From: Diplocarpon mali
Taxonomy: Eukaryota > Ascomycota > Leotiomycetes > Helotiales > Drepanopezizaceae
DNA length: 64,000 bases
Direction: 5' to 3'
Assembly (NCBI GenBank): GCA_024741835.1
Contig: JAENRP010000124.1
Location: forward strand, 1-64,000
Numbering within the stretch: the stretch's first letter is position 1; every line of letters begins with the position of its first letter. This document shows positions 22,121 to 34,903 of the stretch, piece after piece. A model generated the notes under the pieces. That model was not told the DNA's origin and ran no database searches. It saw nothing but the letters and a program-made list of their open reading frames with translations. A program made the translations under genes and the position numbers.

Positions 22121-23180
22121 ATGGCAACATCAAAACCACCAGCCCCAGTGGCCGAGAACGCTGCAGCCCCTCATGTGTACAAAGTCGCGCCCATTGCTGG
22201 CGTAGAGGCCTCGAAGCGACTAGCGGCATACAAGGCAGTTGAGGACCACTTCGATCCTGCCTACAGCTACATCGGAATCGGTTCTGGGAGCACGGTAGTT
22301 TATGTCGTGGAGGCCATTGCTGCAAAAGGGCGCGACATCACATCCCGGATGGTCTTCGTGCCTACTGGTGAACAGAGCAAACAGTTAATAATAGACTCTG
22401 GTCTCCCTCTGGGAAGTATAGATGCTCTACCCCCTGTGGAGTTTGCAGAGTGTGAGATTGGTGGGGTTTCGGCTCTCCACGTCGCTACTGGTCTTCAAGA
22501 CCTGGGCTTGAAGGGGAAGCGACAAAGTATTGATGTTGCTTTTGACGGTGCTGATGAGATTGATGAGGAGCTGAATTGTATAAAGGGTGGTGGGGCATGT
22601 TTGTTCCAAGAAAAGCTGGTGGCAGCTGCGGCTAAGAAGTTTGTATGTGTCGCAGGTTAGTAACAACTGTGGTGTTGAGGCTGCGCAACTAGACGCTGAC
22701 AGCTTTGTAGATTACCGAAAACTCTCACCTCGTCTTCTTACAGCTTGGAAAACTATCCCTATCGAAATCTCGCCATTGGCTGCTCCTACCATCAAGAGGA
22801 TCCTGATAACTCTTGGGTCTCCAGACCCAAAGATAAGACAGGGAGGAAGTGCGAAAGCCGGGCCAGTAGTAACAGACAACGGCATGTGGATTATGGATGC
22901 ACCATTTCCCAAACTTTTGCTACCCTCTGACTTGAAGGGGAACGACAAAGGCGACGGGGAGAACGGCACGTGGGAGGTTCACACGCTGGGGCGTAGACTG
23001 AAGAGAATTGTGGGAGTATTGGAGGTTGGGCTCTTTTATGGCAGAAACGGCATTCAAGTTGCCAGTTCTGGCGAGGAGGGCGGTGGACAGAAGCCTATCG
23101 CAGCATATTTTGGGATGGAAGACGGATCCGTCTCGGTAAGGGAAGCGAAAGAGGTCAGTGCCGTGAAGTCGCGGCCATGA
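22121..23180 (+). CDS. RKI1: ribose-5-phosphate isomerase (RpiA type)
   Basis: Two exons, 22121-22655 and 22711-23180, join in phase (Gly/Asp junction) to 334 residues. It interconverts ribose-5-phosphate and ribulose-5-phosphate in the non-oxidative pentose phosphate pathway. Motifs: YIGIGSGST near residue 50, [13 protein letters not shown], the acidic signature [20 protein letters not shown] with the following [12 protein letters not shown], and a C-terminal [12 protein letters not shown]. The start was set at 22121 because the family N-terminus begins shortly after; an in-frame ATG at 21779 would add 114 poorly conserved residues. A Gly/Asp-rich loop (NDKGDGENG) sits late in the protein. 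Confidence 0.93.
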
Positions 23181-25136
23181 ACACAGACTCTCATTGCAAT
23201 AAGAGCAGGGGACAGGCAGGCCGTTTTCTTTATTGCGCTGCAGGGATTAATGGAACAAACACAAGAGATGTGGAATGAGGAATGAGGAATGAGGAATGAG
23301 ATACGAACGCCAGCAGTTTCATAATCCCTTTATTGCTATTTATCTCTCGCGAGCTTTGGCAAAAACTGAAAATCAATCATATATCTTACCCACCGTATTT
23401 TCATTCCATTTCCTACAATTGCATTGACCCACCAATCTTGACTTGGTTCTTTCTGGTCTCCTTCTCTGCCTTCCAACACGATCTCGTGTGGCCATCGAAG
23501 GCCTTTGGCCACCTGCTGCCACTTTGTATGACTCGGAAGTCCCGAGGTCACAGGTTGTGAGCAAGAAAACCGGTCGATCTTCCTTACCAAGCCTCTCTTT
23601 ATCTAAGATTCTGTGGTGGCTGTAGCTCCATCGCAGGATAGTACCAGCGGGGACTTTCGGGTGGGGGGAGCTTCTCACTGTATTACCTTGGTGGAAAGCA
23701 GTCCCCCCTGGGCGTGAGCTTCGTCTCGCATTTCCCCTGGAGATGATTGAGCCCGGCACGAGGTCGAGGGGGCTCGATCAAGACCAGAGCGTGCCCGTTC
23801 TTCCCTCGCAGATCTGAATGCGACGCCTAGCTCCCTACACCTATCTCCCGCTCCCAGGCTTGGCCGCTCTGATCTCTTCTCGACAATCGATCATCGGCGG
23901 CTTGCTTGTCCAAGAGACCGATCCGTAGATCTCTTCCGTGGCAAGCTCTCGGCATGGTGGCTCCGAGGGAAAGCGTCTTGGTCGGGACGCAGGCGTACGG
24001 CGACGGGCCCTTCTCGCGCTGTCTCGCTTTGTGGAGCGCACTTGGTAGGATTCTTCACTCCTATCCTTGTTCGGACAAGAGGCTCTTGGGATCCGGCGTC
24101 TACCCCTCGTTGCTCAGGGCGGCTTTACAGTTGTTCGTAGCAAATCGCCCCGAGTGCGGCTCGCCGCTCGGGGATGGTTCATCGGGCCAAGGCGAGTGCA
24201 AGGTCAGATCCGCGATGCGAAAAGTTGCTATGTAGAGCGTCGACTCGACCGAGTTGTCTGCTGGTGGGTACGTAGCAATAGACAACCCAGGCTCGGGGGT
24301 TTGTAAAAGTAGTAAGCGTAAATCACGTCCTTTTAGTGGGGAGATGGGTTATGTAGAACGGGAACATGGAGAGAGATGAAAAAGCCAGAGGAACAAAGAG
24401 GATACTCGCAGGTGGCCCCAGCCTTGAGGAGGTAGTACAGCTTCGCTTTCATTCTTACCAAGATACAACCAACGCAAGTAAGTAGAGGCTTATATCGTGA
24501 AGTTCCTTGTCCCTCTTGTGCCTACGTACTTGTGATCATCACCTATCTGCGAAGAGTAGATTTGGTGTGTACGAGAGATTCGAAAATTGTGCAGGCAAGC
24601 GCAGAAACGAGCGACGCAAATAGTTATCTTGTTCTTACATATTAGCGACAACGCACCGCAGGTATGTTTTTGCTTCAGTCTTGTTTAGATGGTCGTTAAG
24701 AGTGGTAAGCTGATACGCCTTACTATCTCCCCAAACGAGAATGCCTGGTCTGCAGACGGGATTCTTCAAAGAGAGTTCTGCGCGATTGGACGGCGCCCAG
24801 CTTTGTTGCACTTCGTATCTGCCGGGCGGAGAGAAGGCGGCGAGGGGGCGGCGACATCCTACGGAAGCAGAATGGGCCAAGTGACAGAGACCCCGAGTAC
24901 GCAACTCGGTGCAGTTGAAGGGGAGTTGGGGCGGGTCTTCCAAGTGTGTAGAGAGGAATATAATAGGGTGGAGTGATGAGGTTGCGGAGCTTCGCTTCAA
25001 AAAATAAAAAAAAATAAAAAAACCTGGACAGCTCCGAGGCGCTACGCTTTGAAAGTGTTGGCGGATTGCCAGACGTAGCGATCCACATGTAAACAAGGCA
25101 CATATATACACTTCCAAAGCGAAGAAGATACCTCTC
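23181..25136. other. intergenic, no gene recognised; short GGAATGA repeat
   Basis: About 2 kb with only overlapping weak frames on both strands. 23272-23300 is a tandem run of GGAATGA (about four copies). An AT-rich AAAATAAAAAAAA stretch lies near 25000-25021. Nothing else of note is seen. Confidence 0.45.
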
Positions 25137-26452
25137 TCAGCCTCTCTCCGTCTGCAGCGTCCGGAAGAGACTCAACGCGTCCGGGATAAGCTTGGCATCT
25201 GGCCTCCCAGCATTCAACGCCGCAGTCGGATAGAACCACCACGGCGTCGTCCAGAACAACAAAAAGAACGCCGTCCACACATACCCTACCAACCTCGCCC
25301 ACCACCTCGGCGGATCTCCAAACCTGGCCCCACTGACCGAGCGGTAGATGAGCTGAACGGCGTCTTCGACGACGATGCCACACGCCTGGACGCAAAAGAA
25401 CTTCAGGCTTCCCGACTGCGCCCAGGGAATGCCATTGGCGACGTCGGCGACCTGGTGGAGCAGCCCGGAGACGAAGAAGGTGACGAAGATCTTGCAGTAG
25501 GTGTTGGGCGGCGAGCCCTTGCGGAAGACGAAGACTTCGTCGCCGATGAACGTCCCCAGGGCGGCGAAGAGCTTGCGGGTACCTTGATGCCAGGTTTTCC
25601 TGCGCGCGTTAGAGGAGGCTGGAATAATTCATCGTAGAGGGGTCGGGGAGAGGATGCCTACCCCCAGAAGCCGCGGATGGTGTAGGCTTCAGCCACGGGC
25701 CCCATCATCGGTCGACAGTCTCCAACGGCGCTCAGATCCAGCGCAACACACGCCATGTTGACCGCAGAAGCCACGCCGGCGATGGAAGAGCTCAGCACCA
25801 GCCAGAACCCCGCCGACGCAGCCATGCGCGTGATGAGCTCCGGCACCGTAACCTGGCTCAGCGCCAGCCTCTGAGCCGAGAAGATCACCGCCGCATCTGG
25901 AGGCGGCGGCTGGCTTTCAATAAAGTCTATAACCAGGTAACATATCCCCAGCACCCCCGTCGAGCGGACTAGGAACGCCGCCTTGGTCGGGACATAGCTC
26001 GGGTCGTCGGACTGGAAATGGGGTACGTTGTTGATCTCGAAGGGGGTGTTGACATCCCGGAACGAGAATAAACTCTGAAATCCCCAGAGGATGCGTGCCC
26101 GAGCGGTTCCTGGCCTCTCTTTGGGCGCTGCGTCACGTGCCTCGTCACTGGACTTTTCCTTGGTGAGGAGAGACGACGGGCCTTGGGCTTCGAAGGACCA
26201 AGAGCTCAGGAATGCCATGGACACGTAGTTGAGGAAGAAGCACATCATGACGCCGCTGAGAGTCGAGGCATAAAGCGGCGGTATCTCGGACATGGAGAGC
26301 ACCACGAAGGACCAGCAGAGGCCGACGAGGATCGGGGTGACGGCGTGACGGATGACAGAATGGGGGCCGGTGAGGCCGAGAACAGTAGCCGACAGCAGCA
26401 GCTGTCCTGATGCGAAGATGAAGAGATCCATGGGGGCCGAGACGATTGCCAT
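25137..26452 (-). CDS. wax-synthase-like MBOAT acyltransferase
   Basis: Exons 26452-25662 and 25599-25137 give 417 residues. The frame has repeated hydrophobic segments, as expected for a multi-pass membrane enzyme. The diagnostic stretch RGFWGKTWHQ spans the splice junction (the first exon ends inside the Gly codon), and SGLLHQVADV later carries the His expected in the membrane-bound O-acyltransferase/wax synthase fold. Fungal relatives often acylate terpenoid or other secondary metabolites, but no biosynthetic cluster surrounds this gene, so the substrate is unknown. The intron (25600-25661) has a GTAGGC donor and a GCAG acceptor. Confidence 0.82.
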
Positions 26453-27691
26453 CGTGGGCGGTCGATGCGTAGCAAGAGGAGAAGAAAGAGGGTGAGGGTG
26501 AGACTGCTAGGTATTTCGGAGTGCCAGTACTTATTAAGCGCTTACGGGATCCGGGCGTGTCCTGAGCGAGAGAATACGATCGACTGAATGAGAGAGTTTG
26601 GTCTAGGAAAAGTATGCTAGAATCCTAAATAATGCGATCAACATTCTGCCTGCTGAGACTACTATACTCCTGCTATTACTACATGGGATTTCCTGGGATA
26701 TTTCTCTAGATCGATCCGTGTCAAAGTATCTATGCTCTTAGCCGTGAGAAACAAAAAAAAAAAAAAAAACCAAGGGCTCCTTTGTAAAGACATGTCAATC
26801 ATTCCCACCCTCGCTCTAATCCGACCAGGGAATCATGAGCTGAAAAGTCAAAGGGGAGCCGCTGGGCGAGATCTCGAGAGAAAGGACAGCAGGACATAGA
26901 CCTGGGATAAGAAGCAACCTATCGCTCATTTGATATCAAAGAGCAAAGGAATCAGCAAACTATCGATCCCTATCCTGCTGCTTTTTATAACTTTGGGCTG
27001 AAGCATTCGCGCCAAGGACTATGGCGACAACCGATGCTCAGGATACCCGAGTCTGACCAGACGGGGTCTTGGGCAGGTGGCATGCCGGTCTCCTACTGCT
27101 GGATCTCCGAAGACAATAGGCGATGATTAGATTTGCGTATAATAGTAAATTCTCGTGTTTGGGTCGCCCGAGAAATGCGGACAAACCGTATTTCAACACT
27201 TCTCTTAAGAAGAGTTCGAGAGTAACTACTGACGGCACCCCTACCTGGGCAACGAGGTGACTTGTGTCTCATTACTACACAGGGTGCCACCAGATATCCC
27301 ACCCATAAACCTATGCAGTCCGAGGGGAACCATTTGAGAGTATCAGCCTCTTGCAGACTCGTTTCTCATTCATAGCTACCGTGCAGGATTTCCCCCTATC
27401 TAGCGAGATATTGCAGACCCCCAGCCTCCAATATCGGTGGCAAGTCGGAGCCGTTGATCGATCTAGTCTATCCTCTACAAGTGATCCAACCATCTGGGCC
27501 TCGCAAGTAGGCAGCCGATCCACATCGCCGGGCATGCATATCTATCCAGTCCTCTGTGGCGCCTCAAGAACGCCGACCCATGGAAATACGTATGACACGC
27601 CTCGGAGTACGCAAAGACCCTCCCTTCCGGCCTGTTCTGTGTCTCCAGAGTCTACGTCGCTGAAATCAAATGGGTATTATGTGGAGGTCAC
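26453..27691. other. intergenic, no gene recognised; poly-A run
   Basis: Only short frames. A run of about 17 A lies near 26752-26769. The region separates two minus-strand genes. Confidence 0.45.
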
Positions 27692-30600
27692 TCATTCCCA
27701 AAACGAGTAGCCCACGGTGTTGCTCACCAGCTTTTCCGCTGCTGCAGAGACGCTCAGCCGCTCTCTGATCTTGGCTAGTAGATCACTGACCATGAATGGT
27801 TTAGAAACCACGCAATCCTACGTGGTTAGCTTTGCACGTCGGGTACTCATACGTCAACGAGGGCAGAAGGCTTACTATTCCACTAGCAATGGCTGTGCTA
27901 ATCTGCTCGTCCCTCGCATTCGCCGTCGTAGCAATGATCTGTATGTGCCGTCTAATGTGATTCTCGGCCTGCAACTTCCTGATCTCGCGGCTGCAGGTCA
28001 GACCATCCATGACAGGCATCTGCCAGTCCATGAGGATGATATCGAGGTGTTTAGGGTCCTTGGGCTCCTCGAACCACACGTCGCTTTCGCGGATCATTTC
28101 AAGAGCCTCTATTCCGTGGTTCGCTATGTAAACGACGCACCCAGCCTTTTGAAGTTGCCTGCCGACGACCTTCTGGTTGACAACATTGTCCTCGACGAGG
28201 AGGACGTGAATCTTGCTGGAATCAACAATGGGGACCAATGTTGACGATGAGGTAGAGCGGTTTAAGACTCGAATTGGTTGATGGGGAAGTTCTGCGGTTG
28301 GGACTCCTTGTCTTCCGGCACGTCGCGACTTGACGTAGAAAGCAAACGTACTTCCTCTACCCGACTGCGACGCGACTCCGATTTCCCCGGACTGCTTTTC
28401 AGCAAGTCTCCCTGAGAGAAAGAGGCCAAGACCTGATCCGCCATACTTGATAGTCGTTCTCGCATTCGCTTGCCTGAAACGCCCGAACAGCTTCTGTATC
28501 TCGTCGGGTGTCATGCCAATCCCAGTATCTGTCACCGATACAGTGAAGTACAGCGTCTCTCCTAGACCCCATTCGGCATTGCCAGTCAAGTCCTCCGCTT
28601 CTTTGAGATACGGCGCCCATCTGATATCTTTAGAGAAGGATTCTCGCGGGTCTGCGGAAGTGACGCCATACTCGACAGTGATCTCGCGTCTACGCTCTGC
28701 TTTAGTGAATTTGATAGCATTAGTCATGAGGTTTATGAATATCTGCTGGACTCGAGACTCGTCGCAAAGTATCCACTCATCGACGTGGTTCGCCAGGGAT
28801 GAGTGAAGCGTGGTTTTCATCGTGATGTCGTGGAAGAGCACTTGTGCCTCAAACATCTTCATCCACTTGGAGACCAAATTCGGCGCCAGAACGGGCATGG
28901 GAGACACGGAGAGCATGGTGTACTCCAGTCTGGAATCGAATTAGCTATGCATTTCGAGAAGGTAAGACGCGTAGAGCCGGGGGGATTTTCGGATCGTCAG
29001 GCATATGACTAGGGAATTGAAGTCGGTAGCAAGAAAAGGCATACTTTGAAAGTGTCAACACATCATCCACGATTCTCTTTTGATGTTTCGCGCACATGAG
29101 GATTGTCTCTGCATTCTCGATATTGTCCTTCAGAGTATCGATGAGTTCGGCTTCCGTAGCATCCACAACAGCTGATGTAGGGTTCGAGGTCATGATTGTT
29201 TCTGCCAGTTGGAATATTGCAGACAGAGGGTTCCGTAATTCGTGGGAGACAAAATCGATGAATTCCTCTTGCTGGCGCTTTGCTTCTTGAGCTTCAGCTG
29301 CTTTCCGAGCCTCGGAAGTCTCTGCCCACTTGAATGCAGACACGTCCGAAGTAAAGGCCATCACAGACTCGAGGACTCCCTCTTCCATTACTCGGAAGGC
29401 GTGCAAGAGAACAACAGCGGGCTCGGGGTTACCAGAAGGCGGGATAAACTGTCGCTTGAGGCGCAGTTGATACGAAATATTCGTCTCTCCTTGGAGTAAG
29501 CGTTCCCATATATCCAAGGCCGTAGGTCGATCTTCGTCAGTGAAAACATCGAGAAAGGACAACGCGTATTGCATTTCTTCGCCGCGGGGGTGTTCCGTGA
29601 GCCGGTAATACTCGTCGTTTGCCCAGATATGGTTGCCATCAACTGCTATGTATTGCATGCCGACTGATGCGTTTTCAGCCATATATCTGATCTGTCTCAT
29701 TCGATGGGCCAACTCTTTCTGTAAATTCGCTTCCCGCTTCCTCGTTTCCTCGGCACTCAGAATCGTCGCTGCGATCGAGGACATCTTCGCGCAAAGGTCC
29801 TGCATGAATTGCTCATGTTCCTCGTCAATCGGTCTTCGAGGGTTTGTGCCAGCAACAAGAAATCCATACAGACGTCCTGTTTCGGCGATGGGAAGGATAT
29901 TTACGAACCTGCTGGGCTCTCCAAATCCGGCCCATTCCATACCAGCGAATTTCTCGTCCACGGGAGCAATCGTGGACCTCCACCTGGCCTTTCTGAGGAG
30001 TGGCATCAGCCCCACATCGCTGTTGACGTCGGCCTCCTTGACGGCTAAATGATGCCCATCTGGGACCCCAATGGTGCCTCGGAGGAAGAGGGAAGGTACT
30101 CCCGATAGCGAGTCGTCTGCTTTATATAGTAGAGCCATTGGGAAGTCCCAGGGATTCTCTTTGAGTACGGGTAGAATATGCGCCGCCAGGTTTCGCGTAT
30201 CATCTCCGGAGGGGATGTGCATCCTGTTAAGCATTACTCTTCTCCGATCGCTTATCTTTGCTTTCGTCACTTCGTGGACCGCGTTGTAGAAACCTTCCAC
30301 CTTCCCACTATCCCCCCGAAGTGGATTGAAGTTGCCTGAAAAATAAGCCTCCTCAAGAAAGTTGTTCCGCTCTACAAACATCTCCTGCTCGTGTACGACT
30401 GATGCAACCCCAGAGGACTCTGCTTGGTTGAACACATGTTGAATCATCGGCCAGATTTCAGGGTACCCGGTTTCGAAGGGTAAGCCCATGAGGGTAGGGT
30501 GGGTTTTTCCGGCGAGAGGAATGAAGTGCTCATTGTAGATGGCAACACGCTGCGGCCCCCCTGCGGTTCTTGAGTTAGCAGATTGACAGCTATCAGAAAA

Positions 30601-30986
30601 TACTAACAGTAGACGCATGCTGGCCTTGAATCTGCCAAAACCATAGATGTGTAAAGCCGCAAAGCATTGCTCCAACTGCTCAACGGTCCTAGGGCACTCT
30701 CCGCCCAGTTGACTCGTTGGAAGAAGTTGACGTGTTCCGACGGCGGTATCGTTTCTGGCCAGTTGTCTTGGTGCAGCGAGGACACTGGAGTCTCAACAGC
30801 TGATCCTGGCGGCGCAGAAGAGCCATCCAGCGGAAAGATATCAAGCGCAGGGGCGCACTTGTCCCTGGTGTCCTGTGGCTCCTTTGAGGGTTTCGGTGGA
30901 GATTCATGCTGCGTCTGCTGGAAAAGAGACATTGCGTTGCCTGTCAGGCGGCGGCGAACAGACCTTACCCGATCCAGGAGACGCAT
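27692..30986 (-). CDS. hybrid sensor histidine kinase
   Basis: Exons, high to low: 30986-30969, 30917-30608, 30560-29045, 28929-27876, 27817-27692; about 1007 residues. A PAS-like/unknown sensor region (WAESALGPLSSW, GPQRVAIYNEHF) is followed by a GAF-like segment, then a PAS domain (about 400-520). The HisKA box SHELRNPLSAIF puts the phospho-accepting His near residue 549. The ATPase N-box INLMTNAIKF (Asn about 685) and G-boxes DTGIGM and GGSGLGLFL follow. The C-terminal receiver has VLLVEDNVVNQK, the phospho-acceptor Asp near 916 in LMDWQMP, and VSKPF. No transmembrane segment, so probably cytosolic. The first 51-bp intron is a multiple of three, so MRLLDR may join directly or through 17 extra residues. 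The signal sensed is unknown. Confidence 0.9.
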
Positions 30987-33257
30987 GGGGATGCGGTTGC
31001 GACTGCGATTGCGATTGCGATAGACTCTGGTGGCATTCGAATTCCATGTCGGACGCCGCCCATGTCATACTTTTCTGCTGCCTGTGGACACAGCAAGTCG
31101 CTGTAGGATGCGCGGCAGCACGCGACTCTCCTCTTCGAGCGTCGAGGACCTGGTGTCAAGGCTTCGCGGTAGTTGAAATTGAGGTTTGGGCGGAGGCAGG
31201 TTTGCAGCGCTCGGTTTGAAGAGAAAGAAACCCTGGCCTGCTGGACTCTCCACAACTTGATTTGGCGCGAAACTCCATCTGGGGCCGACGTCATGATGCA
31301 TTTAGGGGTTCGGCCGGCTGGCCGCGGCGGTAAAGCTTCGGACGCAGGGGTCACGTGCCCAAGGGCTAGCCTCTCTCATCCGATCAGTCTATTCTGTGAA
31401 TAACACACTTCCGGTTGAGCGTGGCGCTACGATCTGGACTAGCTAAATAACTGTCACGGATACACGAACGAGCGCTTGGTGTCAGAAGAGCTGTTGAACG
31501 CATGTCACAACTTGAAGTCATGCGTTCGTCCAGTGCAGGCTCAACACCACAAACCAGCTCTCCGCACGCAGAGTGTGCATCCGCCATCAAGCGAAGAGCC
31601 ATGCTCTCCTTTTCAGAGGATTGCGCAAGCACAACTTTCAAGCTGCTATTGCAGATCACGAGGTCTGTATATACGGCTGGAATGCAGGTGTAAAACTGAC
31701 AGAATCTAAAAGTGTAAATTCCGAGTTCTATGGAGCGGCAGGAGTATATATACAAGGTACGATTACATAAGCCAATCCTTGTATACTCTAACAAAAACGA
31801 GGGCATTGGCGAATGTATCCGTGCACACGAAGAGATACTATGAAGGTGCTCTAGAACTGTTTACCAAGCGATCGGGACCAGAAGTCTAGTCGAGCCTACT
31901 GCCGTCTGCTGGTACAATATCATGTTCAACATCATGTCCAGGCAGAATACTTGCCAGTCCTACTTCAACCGACCCAGCAAGCGGGCAAGGATGCACCGAG
32001 AAAGTAGAGCGGGCCTCCTAGGTATACAGCAGCACGGCAGGCACTGCGAGCAAAGGGCTATGATCTGTAAACAATACTCATATCCATCACGCTATTTGTC
32101 GAATGCTTTCTCGCAGGCCGGAGCTCCGATGTGTGGTCCAACACTCATAGCAAACGCTTTTTGCCTATGACTAGTTCTCTAGGCGAATCATTCGTTCTCT
32201 GATGAGCATATTCGAAGATTCACTGTTGGCAGATCAAGACACAGAACACATAGTCCAGACTCATCAGCGAGGTACACATAACTCTCGTCGCGCCTGCACT
32301 TTCCGCTTGACAGCGCCAGATTCATACATGCACGGAATACATTCCTGAAGCTGCTAGCTCCGAAACACAGACTCTGGGGAAATGAGTCATTCATCATACC
32401 CGCCTCGTAAGGCTAGAAGGCCACCGGTAGCCTGCACCTCGATGCACTTCAGTAGACCTCGCTTAGGGTGATGGGCATGTAAACAAACCCCACTTTCCAG
32501 AAGTAAACCATCCAAACTTTCTCTCACAGATCAGTCAACGCCTTGTTTTCAATAAAATCTGCTGGAAGACTAAGCATCCAATGGTGTCTGGCTGGCCTCA
32601 GGACCGGGACATCTCTAACGTTCCCTATCGCTAAGTCTCTGCCTCCGATTCCACGTATCCACCGTACACTCTCCGCCGCATCAATCACAAGTAAGCTCCA
32701 GGAAAAGACTGCTATTACCAAGGGACTGTAACTCGAGTCGTTATCCTGCCCTTCATCTGAGGCAAGATCTGACCCCACCAGCATCCACAAACGAAGCCTC
32801 CTGCAGCCCCGCCAACAGATGCCCAGTCCTCAGCGCCAGCAGCACTACCAAGACCAAGCTTTCCCGCCCCGATTTGATACAATGAGTATCTCGCTTCGGT
32901 GTAAGCGAGTTCCAGTGAGATATGAGATGTTGTGTAACGCTACTCCGACCTTGCGACTTAGTTGTTGGTCTACATTCCATGTCTACGCTCAGCACTTCTT
33001 CAAGTGTTCTTACCTATCCAATCCACGCCAATCGTCTTCAGTCCGTAGGATTGAAAGCACGGGTGATGAAACGGTATGGCAGATCGTCTGTTCTTGCCAC
33101 CTTCGAGTTGGGCGTGAGACACATAGTGCCACCTATTGCATTTGCGATTGAGAGTCAGCAAAGTAAGACAAGATTATTGAAAAGTCTACAAGTACCCCAG
33201 ATTGTCCCCCATCAGAAACTCTTTCAACACCAAGTGTACTTTCCCTTTTCTCTAAAT
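30987..33257. other. gene-poor stretch, nothing recognised
   Basis: Frames on both strands are short and mutually overlapping. A small TGCGAT-type hexamer run sits at about 31001-31022 just upstream of the kinase. The frame open from 32922 into the next gene is probably leader, because recognisable protein only begins at 33258. Confidence 0.4.
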
Positions 33258-33947
33258 ATGAAACTTCTTCCAGTTTCTCTCTCTGTTCTTCTACGTCTCG
33301 TTCTCTCCACGACGCTGACAGAAGCGAAGACAAAATGTTCGCCGTCCCTCGAGGTCAAGCCCAAACCACAGTATGAGTTCACCATGAATCTCGTGTTGGG
33401 AGCTGGAACGGGCCTGGGCGTAGACATCTATGATGCGCGGCAGACCTTCGCCCCCGTCGAAGGCGGGAGCTTTTGCGCCACGTGGAACGGAGGAGTCACG
33501 GGCACTGTCGTGGTACGTCCATCTTGCCCCGAAAGGATCTGCCGCAGAAACTTCGGGTCCGCGCGGAGGAGAAACATGGGGAGGAATCTGATTTCCCACA
33601 CCATCCTGACCAGTGTAGTCCGGCGTCGCCTCGTACTACCAGACGGCGAACGGGAGCGGGCCCTACAAGATCGATTTCCAGTACTTTCTGAAGACATCCG
33701 AATCGCCTCCGGCTTCTTTCCTCGTGAAACAGTTCGGATGGGAGGTCAGCCGCGTCGGTCGAACAACGTACGTCTTCGAGACGGGTGATGCGAGATACAG
33801 CACTGTGAATACAGGGGTTTACATTGGGGTTGAGACGGGGTATGTGGTTAACAATACGAAGACCTATTGTGAGTACGGCCTGGGGGAGGGTGGGGACTTG
33901 CGCTGATCTGCTGGCTAGCTTCTGTTGACGGTTACACGCTTGTTTGA
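33258..33947 (+). CDS. secreted DUF3237-like protein
   Basis: Exons 33258-33512, 33619-33868 and 33919-33947 join in phase to 177 residues. The first ~22 residues are a hydrophobic signal peptide ending TLTEA. The mature part begins YEFTMNLVLGAG, then FAPVEGGSFCATWNGGVTG, then ASYYQTANGSGPYKIDFQY and a Gly/Tyr/Val-rich C-terminal half ending NTKTYSSVDGYTLV. This order (early Leu-Gly-Gly strand, APVEGG, GT-V-G, Tyr-rich middle) fits the DUF3237 beta-barrel family, whose role is unknown. Gene context gives no hint. The first acceptor (TGTAG) could be a few bases off. Confidence 0.72.
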
Positions 33948-34615
33948 GTTACGTAACGCAAGGGGATCATGAGGTTTCTGGTGCGCAGATGTGTATCGAT
34001 TTAGATAGCTGTGGGACGTCGAGAGTGATACAGCCGGGTTCCCAACTAAGGATCAAACGCTACCAAGCTGAAAATATTTACAATATTGGTACAGTGCAAG
34101 GATTCCCGAACACTCAGAGTCCCATCAATGCTAGGCTCTTGGTGCCTGGCAGGAAAGTCGATTTTTCCAAAATCGAGTGGTATTCTTGGTAAAGACGTTG
34201 TTTTACCGACCAGAAGTCATGAGACTAGGAAGCCTGCATTAGTAATAGCTGATGTATATTATTCAGATTGGATGTTATCACCGTGCACCCATTTCAGAAA
34301 TACTGTGCGATCTTGCTCGCTTGCCAGTCGCAACGACACCGCGCCCACTATACCTTCCAACAAGTGTAAGCCTGGCGGCAAGTTCCTCTTCCCAGCCACT
34401 CGTTGACTTCTTTCGTCTTTCTCTTTTCCTTATATCATGTGATCTCAGAGAGAGGAGTCATCCGATGGAAAATGCATAATGGATAAGTAACCAAGACCAG
34501 GACCCGTGGGAAAGTCAATACTCGATTGCTAAGCGAGCTCCACGACTCAGGGGCATACCTCGGACGCCTTTTATCATCGATAAGCGTCCTTAACGCAAGC
34601 TAGTATCTCAACCAC
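33948..34615. other. no gene recognised
   Basis: A plus-strand frame (33944-34192) is open for 82 codons but follows directly on the stop of the DUF3237-like gene and has no family features. It may be 3' UTR. Confidence 0.35.
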
Positions 34616-34869
34616 ATGAGATTCTCACGCACCCTTTTCTCAGCGGCTCTCGTTATTCTTGTTGCTAGAACAGCGCCTGGTCGTCAGAACATGGATCTAA
34701 TGTCATCCGTCACAATATTCTGGTCTGGCAGAGTAGGAATTGTAATCACGAATCGAGAAATCCTTGGTAAGTATGATTATCTTTTCAAATACGTTGATTC
34801 CCAACTATTTGAGCATCGAACATACACCGCAGCTGCCTTGCAGAGCAGAAGAAGAAGTATTGTTGCTAG
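34616..34869 (+). CDS. possible small secreted peptide (doubtful)
   Basis: ATG at 34616 is followed by a signal-like segment (TLFSAALVILVARTAPG). A GTAAGT donor at 34767 and an AG at 34842-34843 allow a 77-bp intron. Exons 34616-34766 and 34844-34869 then give 58 residues ending KKYCC. The structure is internally consistent but nothing else supports it; it lies just 3' of the minus-strand gasdermin-like gene. Confidence 0.28.
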
Positions 34870-34903
34870 ATTATCAAATCCAGGGCTCCTATCAGGACAA
34901 GAG

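Noticed and set aside
30965..31354. Upstream frame that runs into the kinase start
   Set aside because: It ends at the GTAAGG donor in a phase that does not match the kinase frame.
32922..33257. N-terminal extension of the DUF3237-like gene
   Set aside because: Recognisable signal peptide begins at 33258; the upstream codons look like leader.
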